DNA of 64,000 bases from Benincasa hispida (taxonomy: Eukaryota > Streptophyta > Magnoliopsida > Cucurbitales > Cucurbitaceae): contig NC_052350.1 of assembly GCF_009727055.1 (NCBI RefSeq), positions 28,135,186-28,199,185 of the forward strand, read 5' to 3'. Below are positions 1 through 11,524 of this stretch, piece by piece. Within the stretch, counting starts at the first letter, position 1. Every line of letters begins with the position of its first letter. A program made the translations under genes and the position numbers. The notes under the pieces were generated by a model, which ran no database searches, was not told where the DNA came from, and saw only the letters and a program-made list of their open reading frames with translations.

Positions 1-1427
1 TTAAATAGAATATGCGGTGATTATGTTAGGAATTCATGAGAAAATGAGTTTACGTCCATCGGCATTAAGAATCTCGGCTAACCCAGTATTATGCGTTATT
101 ATGCGTTCAATTGTCTATCTTTGTAGCTAATGCAGGAAGCGGTCGCATACACGAAAGCCAGGCTATCGCAAAGACGACCGCATGCGGGGTTCTCTCCATT
201 GCAGAAGGAGAATACATACATTTGGCTCATGGATGTTGTGTCCATTAACGCATGCGTCCATCGCATAGAAGTTGCAGCTGTCGAGCAAATGCGATCATCG
301 CATAGATGTTGCGGCCATCAACCGCATGCGTCCATCGCATGGACGTTGCGGTCGTCAAGTGAATGTGATCATCGCAGAGAGATTGCGGCTATAGAATAAT
401 AACCATAATAGAGGGATGATCGCAAGGTTGGTGAAATGCAAACATGAACGCATATCTTAGGAGTATCAAAAGATGATGTTGACATTTTAACTACTACGTC
501 GTTAGCTACAGAGATTCAGAAAAGGACCATCACGCCGCGAGTGTCAAATTTAAAGCAGGTCCATTAATGCTGTCGGCGATCAAGCTCTATAAATTGAAGC
601 CGCTGAGCAGAATTTCAAATCATCCAAGTTTCAACTTTCGGGTGGATCCTTGTGATCCAGAAGAAAGCGTGAGAAGATAACTTGAGAGTTCTTCATCCCC
701 TTCAATCATTCCGAGTGACGACCGGAGTCTTCGTTGGAGTTAGAGCTCGAGAGAGTCTACTCCACTGCCCATCCATGGCACCACCAGCAGCCTTGACACA
801 TATCTGCTAGAAGCAAGACATTGCTTCCAACTGGTCCTTCCATTTCTTTTCTTCCCTTGTATTGTATTACATTTTGGCTTAAGGAATTTTGTGATCAATA
901 CATTTCTATATTTTCCTTCGACTCCATCTCTATCTTCATTTACTTAGCATCCTTAACTTTCATTACATCACTTATTGAGATTGTTAAAGTATCACATACT
1001 TAATCATGCGGCATAGGCATATGAAGCATGTAGCAAACCACTGGAAGGTGTGTGTTGCGTGAGTCTTGTGAGAAAACCTTATTTTCTTTGTGAAGCTGTA
1101 GTAACGCTTGTCTATAGGCGGATGCAATGCTTGTCTATAAGGAGAATCAGCAGCAACTAACTGCCCAGAAGGGTAAGTGGTTGGTCGCATTAAGCAATGT
1201 AAGCATCAGCCAGGTTTATGCGATTACCTTGTCTTATGAGTGCATCATTCATCATTTAGACATACTTGAGAGAGTAGTCTAAAAACCAAATCTAAGACTT
1301 GAGAGAGCGGATTAGATCGCATAAGCAAGAATGGAAAACTTAGAGATAAGATCTGTTTGCTATCACACAGCTATGCACCCTACGAATAGGATATTGCATG
1401 CGTCTAGAAGTAGGATACGGTGGTATG

Positions 1428-1458
1428 CTGTCTCTTATACACATCTAGATGTGTATAA
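1428..1458. other. Partial Nextera mate-pair junction adapter (assembly artefact)
   Basis: The first 31 bases of the 38-bp inverted junction adapter are present: CTGTCTCTTATACACATCT followed by AGATGTGTATAA. After 1458 the sequence departs from the adapter. This is library-derived sequence, not plant DNA. Confidence 0.85.
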
Positions 1459-1650
1459 TAGAAGTGTTTTGAACGAACGCATTCTCAAAAGCTAAACGCA
1501 AAGTTGCGGTGAATGAATAAAAAGTTTTTGAGCAAAGACTTGTCGGATTTAAACTTAGAAAAGATCTCTTAAAAGAAGTAGCCGAAGTGGAGGAGAGCAT
1601 TGCGGCCATGGTTAGAGGTATGAGTAAATTATATTCTGAGAGGCTGGTCA

Positions 1651-1688
1651 CTGTCTCTTATACACATCTAGATGTGTATAAGAGACAG
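1651..1688. other. Complete Nextera mate-pair junction adapter (assembly artefact)
   Basis: The 19-bp mosaic end CTGTCTCTTATACACATCT is followed directly by its reverse complement AGATGTGTATAAGAGACAG. This is the circularisation junction used in Nextera mate-pair libraries. DNA on the two sides was probably joined in a library molecule, not in the genome. Confidence 0.95.
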
Positions 1689-2144
1689 ATATAGTATGAT
1701 CGCATAGCTTACGTTGGCTGGGGTAGCCCTTGTGGTCAAGCTTAGTGTTGCAGTGAAAACATCCTCACCTTTTCATCTGTTTTTCCATGCATTCTACTAT
1801 GCATTAACAGTTGTCGTGTCTCTACCTCTCATTCACATTCCCACTGCTTTGTCTGTTAGTTAGAAGTAGGAGTAGTTTATAGCTTATAACCCCCATCATT
1901 CTTTTTTTCATCCGTCGCAAACACATCACCGCATAACATTCCCTGAGTTCGACCTTGGATCATCCGAGAAACTTGCGTTCGCATTATACTTGGCAAATGC
2001 GCAAGAAAACTTGTGGCAGGAACGCATGGTCATTGCATATGAGATCAATGCATACATTCCATTCCAACTAAGACCACCGACGCATGAGAACCAAGGCATA
2101 ACCTAAGACATGCATCGCATATTTGCGTTCACTAATTTTTGTCA

Positions 2145-2880
2145 CCAATTATGGCATATAATAATAAAAATTAAATCATACATCACATGCATAATTGAAA
2201 TGCAATTAATGGACTGGGATTGGACAACTAAACAAAAAAAATTAACTATTACAAATTAATAATCAACAGGTTTGAAATAGGTGAACCGGGCCTTGAACCG
2301 CCCGAACAAGACCGTGAAATGCTCGAACCAGCCATGAACTGGTCTAGAAGAACCTAACCAACTCGAACCAAAGAACCCACGAATTGAACCAGACCACCAG
2401 ACCACGGGCCGCGCATGAATCGGAGCTGGACTGAACGTCTTCTCCATCTCGAAGTGTCGCAATGTCGTGCCCTAGCATCGTGATACTGAGGAAAAATTTT
2501 CATCTGCCGTATCACAACGTCGCGACGCTACTGTACAGTCACCCATTGTACAGTTTCGAACTCCTTCGAAAAGCTTACAATTTTTGCCTCATTTTCTCTA
2601 GAAATTGACCAGGAACAGCACGAGCAACTCAAAACTTAAATGTACAGACTCGATAGCAATTTTATGCCCTAAAACATGAGCCCTTACAAAACAATTTTGT
2701 AAAAAGAAAGCAATTAAACAAAGTTTCAATCTCGAAAACCATCCATAATTGCAATACCAAACACATTCATAAAGATTCATCAAATGAAATTATAGAATTC
2801 TTAAATCCCACCAGAAATGGTAAAAACAAATTCTGAAATTTTGGAAAATTTTGGGGAAAAAAACCTACTCTAATTCCAAA
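2145..2880 (-). mobile_element. Probable copia untranslated leader (internal region, minus orientation)
   Basis: This stretch lies between the gypsy LTR and a copia LTR. Directly left of the copia LTR, at 2868-2878, CTCTAATTCCA matches 9 of 11 positions of the complement of the tRNA-Met primer binding site (CTCTGATACCA). The LTR would then be a 5' LTR on the minus strand, with this stretch as the leader. It holds a CG-rich patch near 2510-2540 (cgtcgcgacg) and a stretch rich in GAACC words (2275-2420). No convincing coding sequence is visible. The gypsy LTR interrupts it on the left. Confidence 0.45.
2868..2878 (-). other. Primer binding site remnant (tRNA-Met type)
   Basis: CTCTAATTCCA sits two bases from the LTR edge. 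It is the complement of a TGGTATCAGAG-like site with two mismatches. Position and composition fit a decayed copia primer binding site. Confidence 0.4.
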
Positions 2881-4761
2881 TGAAGGAACCATTGAAGGTT
2901 CTTGAGTGGAAACGGGATCAAACCCAAGTCTCATAATTTATAGAATTGAGAATTTTACAAATCCAAGAAACAGTATGCATTTAATTGAAGAAAAAATATA
3001 GCATGCTTCGAGAATTACATAAAAGTAAAATGGGTTTAGAAATATTTACCTTTGAAGACCAATCTTCAAGAAGAATCCCTCGATCAAAAAAGACACTACC
3101 ACAAAATTACCACTGTATTCTCTAGATGAGAATCTAGGAGGTGTGGGTTTTGGCTATTTTAGATGAGAGAATTTTTTAAAGAGATGATAGGAAGTGATGA
3201 AGGGGAAGTCAATTTCTCAAAACCCTCTTCGGTGAAAATTTATCTCGTTTCTGTGAAAAAACTCCAGGAAGAAGAAAAATCACCTCTTACCTTCCCACTA
3301 TCACGTAGAGAGAAAATTAGGGAAGGGAGTTATAACTCCCTCCCTAAAATGATTTTAAAAAATAAATTAAATAAAATTAATTTATTTTTAATAAATCTAT
3401 TAATATATATTTATATGATAACTATCATTATCATATAATATATATTAAACTATATGTTATATCAAATATAACATATGACATATAGTTTCAATTCTCTCTT
3501 ACCAATGGCTTTTAATATAAATCATATTTATATTAAATTTAATTATATGAATACAGTTCACATAATTAATATTTGAATCATATTCAAATATTTATTTCCT
3601 CTCAAATAAACTTTATATTATAATGTATCAAATACATTATAGTAATTATATGATATATAATTAGATTAAATTAATTATGTCACATATAATTCATTTCCTC
3701 AATCAATTTGAACAATTCAAATTAATCCAAAAATTGATTCTCATTAATTCCCGTTGAGCTACAAAGGGGACCTCATAGACCTATAGCTTGAAGCTCCAAC
3801 AGTACGTGAATAATTAATTAAACTTCTTTAATAAAAATATTCACCATTCGTTAACTGTCGGGCGGTCCACTAAAGACCGACAGCTGCACTCTTCGCATTA
3901 CATATATATTTCGATGTCCATTGGATATAACCAATCAATAGTACGATGACCCTTCACAAATTGCTCATAAGTACAGTTGGGTCAAAATTACCGTTTTTCC
4001 CCTGTAGTTATATCTAATTCCTTAAGTGCCACTGATCCCTTTAATGAACAATAAATCATAATCTAACTATGACTAAACCCCTCTTAGGCCAGAAGAGGGT
4101 TGTGGTGCCATATTGTTCAAGCCCCAGAATCAGCCCTTAAGAGAGCATTTTATCTATTTACCCCAACGTTGGGGAAGGAGTGAATTCCTTCTTGTGTAGT
4201 TGTGTTCTCAGCTCCCCAATCAGACGAATCCTCAAAATGATAAGCTTATTGAGTCGGCGATCTGGTCACTCTCACCCATACAAATCAAAAAACCATCTTT
4301 ATAAGCAGGAGTTCACAACTCACACAGGATTCAGGTCATGTTACCTATGGTCATCATGGTGAAATGAGACTAAATATTTTGTGGTCTGGTCTTATACAAA
4401 CTCCTTTGTATAGAATACGCCCGCTCACATGTCTCCACATAAATGATCAAGACCAGATCATTTGTATCACTTTACAACAATTGTAACATCTACAAAGTGG
4501 ATCGTACTCGTAATGTCACCAGGATAAGGTATCTAGTCTTATCCATCTACTACAGACCATTTAGGTTATCACTTAAACATAATTCACCCATATGTCTCTA
4601 TATGCATGTTTAAGCTACAAGATAATCTTGGATATTAGTTTATTGGTTTGTGGATTAATGCAACTAAAAAAAATCACATATTTTATTAGATAAATAAAAT
4701 GTTTGTACAATACATTTACAAACTATAGGACCCTACGAGATTTAGGGCATCAACCCCAATA
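2881..4761 (-). mobile_element. Copia LTR (minus orientation), family shared with three other copies here
   Basis: It begins TGAAGGAACC, like the LTR at 54301. Its right part (3720-4760) aligns by eye with 55070-56150 and with the complement of 15751-17200. Shared blocks include the CCACTAAAGACCGACAGCTGC segment near 3870 and the CATTGGATATAACCA segment near 3920. The right end CAACCCCAATA looks like a decayed CAACA terminus. I found no convincing target duplication. Short open frames inside it (3163-3438, 4180-4362) are not real genes. Confidence 0.65.
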
Positions 4762-7156
4762 ATTTTTATATAAACACCTACCAAATCAGGGTGTTTAATT
4801 AGGGAATTATATTTTACTTAATTAGCCCAATAAAATAATAGGCCTAAAAGATTAAATAGCAGATAATGTACATGTGTCACATTAATGATAATATTAAATT
4901 TAAATTAAATCTAACATGAATCCTTGACCTCTAAATCCTTTATCATGGTCACGTCTCTCTATTTACCACTAGGCTAATTATGACGGTTATATTTCTTGTA
5001 TATACTCAGAAACACCCAACAACTAAGACCATCATTTTACTTGTACTTATGCATATATATATATATATATACATACATAATGAAAGGGATTCTTAAGATA
5101 TGTTTTGAGTGTATGAGGTTCCAAAAATAAATTTAAGAGGTAGACACATTTAAGCATTCGGGGTAATGGAATTAAAAAATGAGCAAATGTCGTAGTTTTA
5201 TTTACATTTGCTCTTCACAAAATATTTATATTTGTTCAGAATGTTGTCCTTATTTTTAGGTTTTGGAGGTATGTCCCATTGTCATTGTTGAACTTCCTTG
5301 TACATATACTATACCGTATGAAACGAATATAACAACGATAAACAATTAAGGTTCAAGTTTAAGTTTGAATTTACTTTATGAACAATATGTAGGTGCTTCT
5401 TCTCTAAAAAAAATTAATTGTCACATAATAATTTTCTTTAGGTGCAGTAGAAGGCTGCACAAGGTTGTACTTTATAATAGTTTCTAAACGTGTGAAAAAC
5501 AAAGTTTTATCTCATTGACATATTCTAGTTCTTGAAATTTTATGTAGGTGTTTAATTGAATTTCTATTTTTTTTATTTTTATATTTAAAAATTAATTAAT
5601 TTACATCAAAAAATTATTGTCAAGTTAAGATCTTATTAACTTCTAAATCAAAGGTTTAAAGATTTGTTAGATATTTTTTTTTAATTCATAAATATATAAG
5701 GCATGAGATTGAAAATTGAATGTTTATAGAATACGCTTTTTTTTTCTTTTTTTTTTTTAAATTTTATGAATCTATGGAAGACGACAAACATTGTAATTTA
5801 CAAAACCTGACTCTTTTGACCCACATTTGTTTGAATTTATTATATGTTGATTTTTTTTCCCACTTGTCTCAACTGCTTAAATATTTTTCTTAATTTAGCA
5901 GTCAATGTTTTAATATTTTTCAACTATGTCCATTTTTGAGGTAGACTTATATATGTCACATCTAACAGAAGAAAAGTCAAAATTTAGACCTAATGTACAT
6001 ACTTCCAAGTTTATTACTCAAAAACCAATATACATATAAAACTCGTTTCACTTTAAGTTTGAGCCACGTTTTTCTCTTAATCCGTTCTTGAAAATATCAA
6101 CCCAACTTAAATCATGTTTGGTAAAACGAATAACCATACTCCAATTATATAAATAGCATTGGGTTGTGGATTTTTTTCTAGTTGGTACTGTTAGTGTAAA
6201 TACTTTAGATCTATATTAAATACCTAGGATCATTTACGTTAAATTGCCAAGAATAATAAATAACATACCAAATTCCATTGAGATTAATGATAGATTCAAG
6301 ATGGCAATAACTTTAAGATGACTATTGTCTTCCTCAACCAAAACTTTGTATGTCCTTAGTCGATCTTGAGATTCAAGAAAGATGAGTATTTATTGTTTTT
6401 GTATATTCGAGACCATACTCCTAAATACTAGTTCAATTAAGGTTCCCATTATACCATAATTAACTAGGAATGGGTTTCTAGGAATGGGTTAGGAATGAGC
6501 TTCTACCCATTAAATCCATACTCAATTAAAAATCTAGGGTCTTAATTAATTAGATCACATAATAGTCCAAATCTAATAAAATAGTCATCCACGTACATGG
6601 CCCATGCTTTAGATAAACATATTATTATTTAAATATATCTAACAGGTAGATATTTTGAGCACCCTTACAAATGTAATATAGGTGAAGATTTTTTCTTTTA
6701 GTATAACATATGTAGTCATTGGAGAGGAGGTCGAATATTTAACTTTTAAGGATAAAGTACATGTTAATTACCTTTGAGCTAAGCTCACTTTAACTTATAG
6801 AGATTTTGGCCAACTATTTAAATGCATTTCTATAATTCACCAAAAATAATTTCTTAGTTCTTATCAGACAAGATAATTATTCAACACATCCTTACATCAT
6901 CTCGGCAAACAATATTAATTAAAGACCATATTCAAATGTTGTTTTTAAAGACCATATTCAAATGTTGTTTTTCTGGTACTATATTCACATGTTTCTTTTT
7001 TTTTATTATGTGCCACCATATTCAATTTTGTTTCATCGTGGAATCTTGTTATATTATATTTAAAATAATTGACGTACTTGTTTATTCAAACAAAAATATC
7101 GAGGAAAAAAATATAAAAATACTGTTTTCTTAATGCAATTGAAAATTATAAAAGCC
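4762..7156. other. AT-rich intergenic DNA, no gene seen
   Basis: The stretch contains an (AT)n run at 5053-5071, poly-T and poly-A tracts, and a 26-bp perfect tandem duplication at 6921-6972 (AAAGACCATATTCAAATG core). The segment around 6195-6610 reads like a decayed retroelement terminus but has no clear ends. No coding potential is supported. Confidence 0.5.
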
Positions 7157-7161
7157 AATAA

Positions 7162-7665
7162 TGTTAGGATTGTGGAGACAAAACTTCATGGAGAAACACA
7201 TATTACATATAATTTTGACCAAAATCAAAATTGAAAATTTTTGGAGTGTCGGATCTAAGTTTTTTGGTAGAAGCAAATTCTTTTTTTATTTTGTTCGTGT
7301 GTGGCAGTGAGGAAAAAATACAGAGAGTATTTTCCTTTTTAGTTTTGGTGTGTTTCTCTTATTGTTAATTATAAGATACCGAGTAGTGGTATAAGGAATA
7401 ACTCGCATTGGACTATTTAGGAAGAGATCTGTAGCGCGAGTTTTGGAACCATTGCAATATTCATCATAGTAGAACCTGCAATTGTAGAAGACTAGACGTA
7501 ATCCCGAGTTTGGAGCAAACCAGCATATTTTCAGTGCTGATTCTCTTTATTATTTGTTAACTTTATGATCGTTAATCTCTTTTTGCTCTAACCACTAGAA
7601 GTGGAAATTTTAGATATAATTTAGTATTCCACATTTTATTTATATCTAAGTATAAATTCCCAACA
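7162..7665 (+). repeat. 5' LTR of the 7.2-10.1 kb copia element
   Basis: It starts TGTTAGGATTGTGGAG and ends TTCCCAACA. It is flanked on the left by AATAA and followed by a primer-binding-like site. It is clearly homologous to 9540-10148. Confidence 0.88.
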
Positions 7666-7696
7666 AATGATATCAGAACTTTTTGGTTCAGGAGTA

Positions 7697-8186
7697 ATGG
7701 GATTATTAGAGCCAAGAGGTTTCGAGGGAATCATGAAATTTGATGGAAAAATTTTGGGTTTGAAATATGCAGGTTAAGAATTTCTTAACTTACAAAAAAT
7801 TACATAAGACGTTAAAGGAGAGACCGAAAGGAATGCCAAATGAAGATTGGGAGAACTTGAATGAAGAAGCAATTGCAATCATCAGGATGTATCTTTCAAC
7901 AACTGTTGCTAGTCTTATAGCCGACAAGACTAATGCATTGAAGTTTATGGGAGCGTTTACAAATAGGTATGAGAAACCATCTGTCAATAGTAAGGCTTTT
8001 CTTCTTAAGAAATATTTCAACATGCAAATGGTTGAGGATGCTTCTGTTAATTTCTATATTAATGAGGTTACCACTTTAATTAATCAGTTGAAATCTATCA
8101 AGAAAGAATTTACTGTTGAGGTGTATGCTATTCAGTTATTAATATCTTTATCTGATAGTTGGAACCATGAAAACTACAATGTTTAA
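7697..8186 (+). pseudogene. Copia gag (UBN2-type) remnant, frameshifted
   Basis: An ATG at 7697 opens a short frame ending about 7776. The next frame (7767-8186, 139 aa) continues the same domain, so a frameshift lies near 7755-7765. The second frame has the usual copia gag layout: an N-terminal segment with KKLHKTLKERP, a central helix-rich part (MGAFTNRYEKPS), then LLKKYFNMQM and a terminal LISLSDSWNHE. Downstream, 8390-8431 encodes a zinc knuckle CX2CX4HX4C (CFYCRKKDHFKNQC). Near 8557-8700 a protease-like segment reads WTIDNVASIH, where an active copy would have DSGA. The element cannot make a working polyprotein. Confidence 0.8.
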
Positions 8187-9539
8187 TTCAATTGGGGATA
8201 ACACTTTAAAGTTTTCAAGGATTTGTGATTTAGCTATATCTGAAGAAATTCGTAGGAATGACAGTAGTGAAGAATCTGTTACAGGTTCAGCCTTAGCGAT
8301 GACTAATGGTAAAGGCAAGGTGGACTCTTAAAATGATGGATCGAGTAGCAGTAATAAAAAAATGGAAGAATGGGAATAACGAGATAGAGTGCTTTTACTG
8401 TCGCAAGAAGGATCACTTCAAAAATCAGTGTAAGAAACTAGAAGAGGATTAGAAAAGAAAACAGGAGGTAAATCAAGTTAAAATAATGAATAATTAATTA
8501 GTGATTTCCATGCATGTGTTAAGAGTAACACACAAAATAGTAAACACTTATTTGAATGGACAATTGATAATGTAGCTTCCATACATAGAGCTTCAAATAG
8601 GAGTCTATTCACATATTTCACATCAAGACATCGTGGTCTAGTAAGGATGGGGAATGGTAGAGTTTCCAAAATTGTTGGGATTGAGAATACTAATTTGAAG
8701 ACGGGGAGTGGAGAAAAGTTAGTACTACGAGAGTCAGGTTTGTGCATAGGATGAAAATAAATCTCATCTCTATTGACAAGTTGGATGATGAGCGTTACAG
8801 TTGTGATTTTGGCAATCACTAGTGTGAACTCAAGTTAGGGTTCCAGGTAGTGGTAGTTGACCACAAAAATTTCACATTGTACAAATGTCGGTTTAGTGTT
8901 GTCAAATGATCAGAGAGACGGTGGATGCTAATTAAAGCTGCAGATGGCAGATATAGAGATACAGCTAAGCCAACAGCAATGATACCCATTATTGATCGGT
9001 CAAATCAAGGTCTATCAATTTAGAAGCAATTAGGAAGTCTGAGAGAGAAAGTGATGGCTATCATGAACCTCTAATTACCAGACAGTCAGATGAATTGAGG
9101 AAGTCGCATAAAGGAATAAGGACATCAAAGTGGAAGACCAAGATGTTGCTAAGGTCAAAGATCCAGCTTGGCAGCAAGTTTGAATGAATGAGTCGAACCA
9201 TTTGTAGAGTGTATCTTTTTCAAGAACAGGTGTTCAGAGCTGAAGAAGATGTCAGTTAGTACCACTTAGCTGAAGTAGAAGTGCATGACTGTCTTTTATG
9301 TCTGGTGGATAGTTCCACGTAACTTACTCATACCTCGAGGAAAGCATAGATATATTACAATTATTAACTAAGGTTTCCGTTTTGTTATTTTGTTGATTTT
9401 ACAGGTTTTATGACCTTGGAGTTTGCTAAGAAGATCGAAAATAACGGTTGTAGTGGGAGTTGAGTCTTGGAGTTTGTCAAGATGGTGAGTTTTGTTGCAG
9501 TGGAAGGCAAGATCGTTGTTTTGTCTCCAAGTGGAAGAA
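8187..9539 (+). pseudogene. Degenerate internal region: zinc knuckle, protease scrap, pol lost
   Basis: After the gag frame come the zinc knuckle (8390-8431) and the decayed protease (about 8557-8750). From about 8880 to 9539 no pol domain is recognisable in any frame; the region has stops throughout. A purine-rich stretch ends at 9539 next to the 3' LTR. Confidence 0.6.
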
Positions 9540-10148
9540 TGTTGGGATTGTGGAGACAAAACTCCATGGAGAATCACACATTTGGGAATTTTTAATATTG
9601 TTGTGCAGTTGTAATTAGGCTTGTCCCATTTGGATTTTTTCTTTAGGTCTTTGAAACATATATATATATATATGTCTCTTTGAGTTTGGCCTTAGACAGC
9701 AAGCGGTAATTTTTGAAGTGTCAGGCCTAAGTTTTTCGGCAGAAGCAAATTCTCGTTTTATTCTGTTCATGTGCGGCAGTGAGGAAAAATACAGAAAGTA
9801 TTTTTCTTTCGGGTTTTGGTGTGTTTCTCTTACTGTTAGTAGCAAGACATCGAGTTGTGGTATAGGTAATTAAATAGTTTGTACTTGACCATATAAAAAG
9901 AGATTTATAGCACGAGTTTTGGAACTGTTACAATCTTCATCATAGTAGAACTTGCAGTCGCAGAAGACTAGATTTAGTCCCGAGTTTGGAGCAAACCAAT
10001 ATATCTTTTATGTCGATTCTCTTTTTCCTTCTATTTATTATCTATTAATTTTATGATCATAATCTCTTTTGGTTCTAATTTGTGAAAGTGGGAATTTTAT
10101 ATATATTTTAGGTTTCCGCATTTTATTTATATGTTTAAATTTCCAACA
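9540..10148 (+). repeat. 3' LTR of the 7.2-10.1 kb copia element
   Basis: It starts TGTTGGGATTGTGGAG and ends TTTCCAACA, and is followed by the AATAA target duplicate. It carries an extra segment with a short (TA)n near 9657-9675 that the 5' copy lacks. Confidence 0.88.
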
Positions 10149-10195
10149 AATAATAATATTATTCTTTTTTTCTTTTTTTCTTTTCTTTTTTTTTT

Positions 10196-10285
10196 TTGAA
10201 TAGGCAAAAAGTGTTACCAAGGATTTGAACCTAGGACTATGACATTTGAGCGTTTTAGGCATGCTTCCTTATCAACTAACTAAAT
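10196..10285 (-). mobile_element. SINE-like tRNA-derived remnant
   Basis: On the minus strand, TTAGTTGATAAGGAAGC resembles a pol III A box. It is followed by GGTTCAAATCC (complement of 10221-10231), a near-consensus B box. A poly-T tract with C interruptions (10166-10197) lies next to it and would be the A-rich tail side. Ends and target duplication were not identified. Confidence 0.45.
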
Positions 10286-10560
10286 CTGAAGATTAATAAT
10301 AGTATTATTCATTTTGAAAAAACAGCAATGCAATGCAATATAATACAATATAAAGTAATTTTTTAACTTAAACATAACTCATGATAGTTTGACTCCACCA
10401 AATTATACATATAAAAAAATATAATACAATATAAATTAATCTTCGAAACCTGTTTAATATATATTAATAAGGTTTGATTGTTTTATAAATTTTTTTATGG
10501 AGATTTTCAAAAATAGAAAAAATAAAGGAAACTATTTACAAAATAGCAGAATTTAATCAT

Positions 10561-10885
10561 CTTTCCTCTTCGCTTTCTTTTTTCACCGGCGTCGGAACCT
10601 GGTTCGGTGGTGAGCTCCAACAACTGGGTCACGATAATTTCAGAGTTTTCAAAAGACCCAGAAAACAAAATTTCTACTCAGGTTGGAATGGCTCCCCATT
10701 TCCATCCAAAAATACATTTGGAGGATACCCTTTGCCAATAACTTCCATTTGAAGTCAATGGAGTCTTCGCCATTGCTCTCCGTCTTCCCCCTTCTTCTTC
10801 GGTCCATCTCAGTCTCTTTCTCTAACTCACGCATTCTAACGTCTAGCAGCTATTATACTCATGCCCAACTGTCAATCCACCTGCT
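10561..10885 (+). other. Possible 5' fragment of a gene, interrupted by a MITE
   Basis: This stretch has balanced composition, unlike its AT-rich surroundings. An ATG at 10758 opens a frame beginning MESSPLLSVFPLLLRSISVS, which looks like an organellar or secretory N-terminus. It runs into the MITE at 10886. The same balanced composition resumes at 11265-11420 and ends with a donor-like GTAAGATC near 11409. No downstream exon is recognisable, so this may be a gene relic or the first exon of an unrecognised gene. Confidence 0.25.
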
Positions 10886-11256
10886 AGGGTGTTCAAAAAA
10901 TCTAATGACCCGAAAAATCCAATCAATCTAATCCAATCCATTAGATTATGAACTCTTTTGGATTGAGTTGGATTCAAAATTTGAAAAAATATTATACATT
11001 ATACAAATTGAAATTGAGTTGTTAATTTTAATTTATATATGAAAATAGTTAAATCGAATTTTATATTTTACTTTCTTTTATTAAAAAAAAATTAAACTAA
11101 TGTGTCAAGTAACCCGAACCAACTCAATCCAAATGTTTCATGATTGAGTTGGGTCAGGTTCATTTTTTAATGAAGGTTATTTAGGTTGAAGAAATTTACA
11201 ACGCGAATAATTGGGTTGGGTCTAAAAATTTCTCCAACCCAACCCACGAACACCCT
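10886..11256. mobile_element. hAT-like MITE, copy 1
   Basis: The ends are AGGGTGTTC (10886) and GAACACCCT (ending 11256), perfect 9-bp inverted termini. The flanking 8-mers CACCTGCT and TACCAGCA match at 5 of 8 positions, a weak target duplication of hAT length. The interior holds AACCCAACCC and GGGTTGGGT words near both ends. A related copy lies at 29081-29681. Confidence 0.6.
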
Positions 11257-11524
11257 TACCAGCATTTGGGTCTAATCGCAGATTTAGTTGTACATCTACC
11301 CGATTCACTTTATCTCTTCCTCTAACTCTTAGATTCGTGTAGCCCAATCATCGTCACCACTTTCTTGTCGCTGCCAGCACTAGAGTTTGCCGGATTTTTA
11401 GCCGTTAGGGGTAAGATCTTGGACATTTTGGGTTAATTTTATTTGGTTCTTAAACACCCATTAAGTTTTGGTGTTAAAATTGATTTGTCCATGAAGTTGG
11501 ATGCTAAGATTTTTATTGCTTTTA

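Larger units (their letters stand above)
1..2144 (+). mobile_element. LTR of an Athila-like Ty3-gypsy element (5' end outside window)
   Basis: Several blocks match, in opposite orientation, the gypsy LTR at 57739-59404. Examples are the GACTTGAGAGAGC / CTTAGAGATAA block near 1295-1350 and the CCCTGAGTTCGACCTTGG block near 1942-1960. A TATA-like motif near 588 (tataaattgaagc) corresponds to a TATA motif in the other copy. The sequence is rich in GCAT and GCGAT words. The likely 3' end is the CA at 2143-2144, where copia-like leader DNA begins. No reading frame in it looks real. Two adapter artefacts lie inside, so the middle of this copy may be mis-assembled. Confidence 0.6.
7157..10153 (+). 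mobile_element. Non-autonomous Ty1-copia element with both LTRs and 5-bp TSD
   Basis: The 5' LTR (7162-7665) and 3' LTR (9540-10148) both begin TGTT(A/G)GGATTGTGGAG and end CCAACA. The 5-bp target duplication AATAA is present at 7157-7161 and 10149-10153. A primer-binding-like TGATATCAGAAC follows the 5' LTR (about 7668), and a purine-rich CCAAGTGGAAGAA precedes the 3' LTR. The interior is only about 1.9 kb. It holds a gag remnant, a zinc knuckle and a protease scrap, but no recognisable integrase or reverse transcriptase. The LTRs differ in length (504 and 609 bp) because the 3' copy has an extra segment near 9580-9700. Confidence 0.88.

Noticed and set aside
1428..1688. Tn5-type mosaic ends as evidence of a real transposon insertion
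   Set aside because: The two 19-bp ends are head to head with nothing between them, there is no transposase or cargo, and the third copy at 17150 joins sequences 5 kb apart. This is library adapter, not a mobile element.
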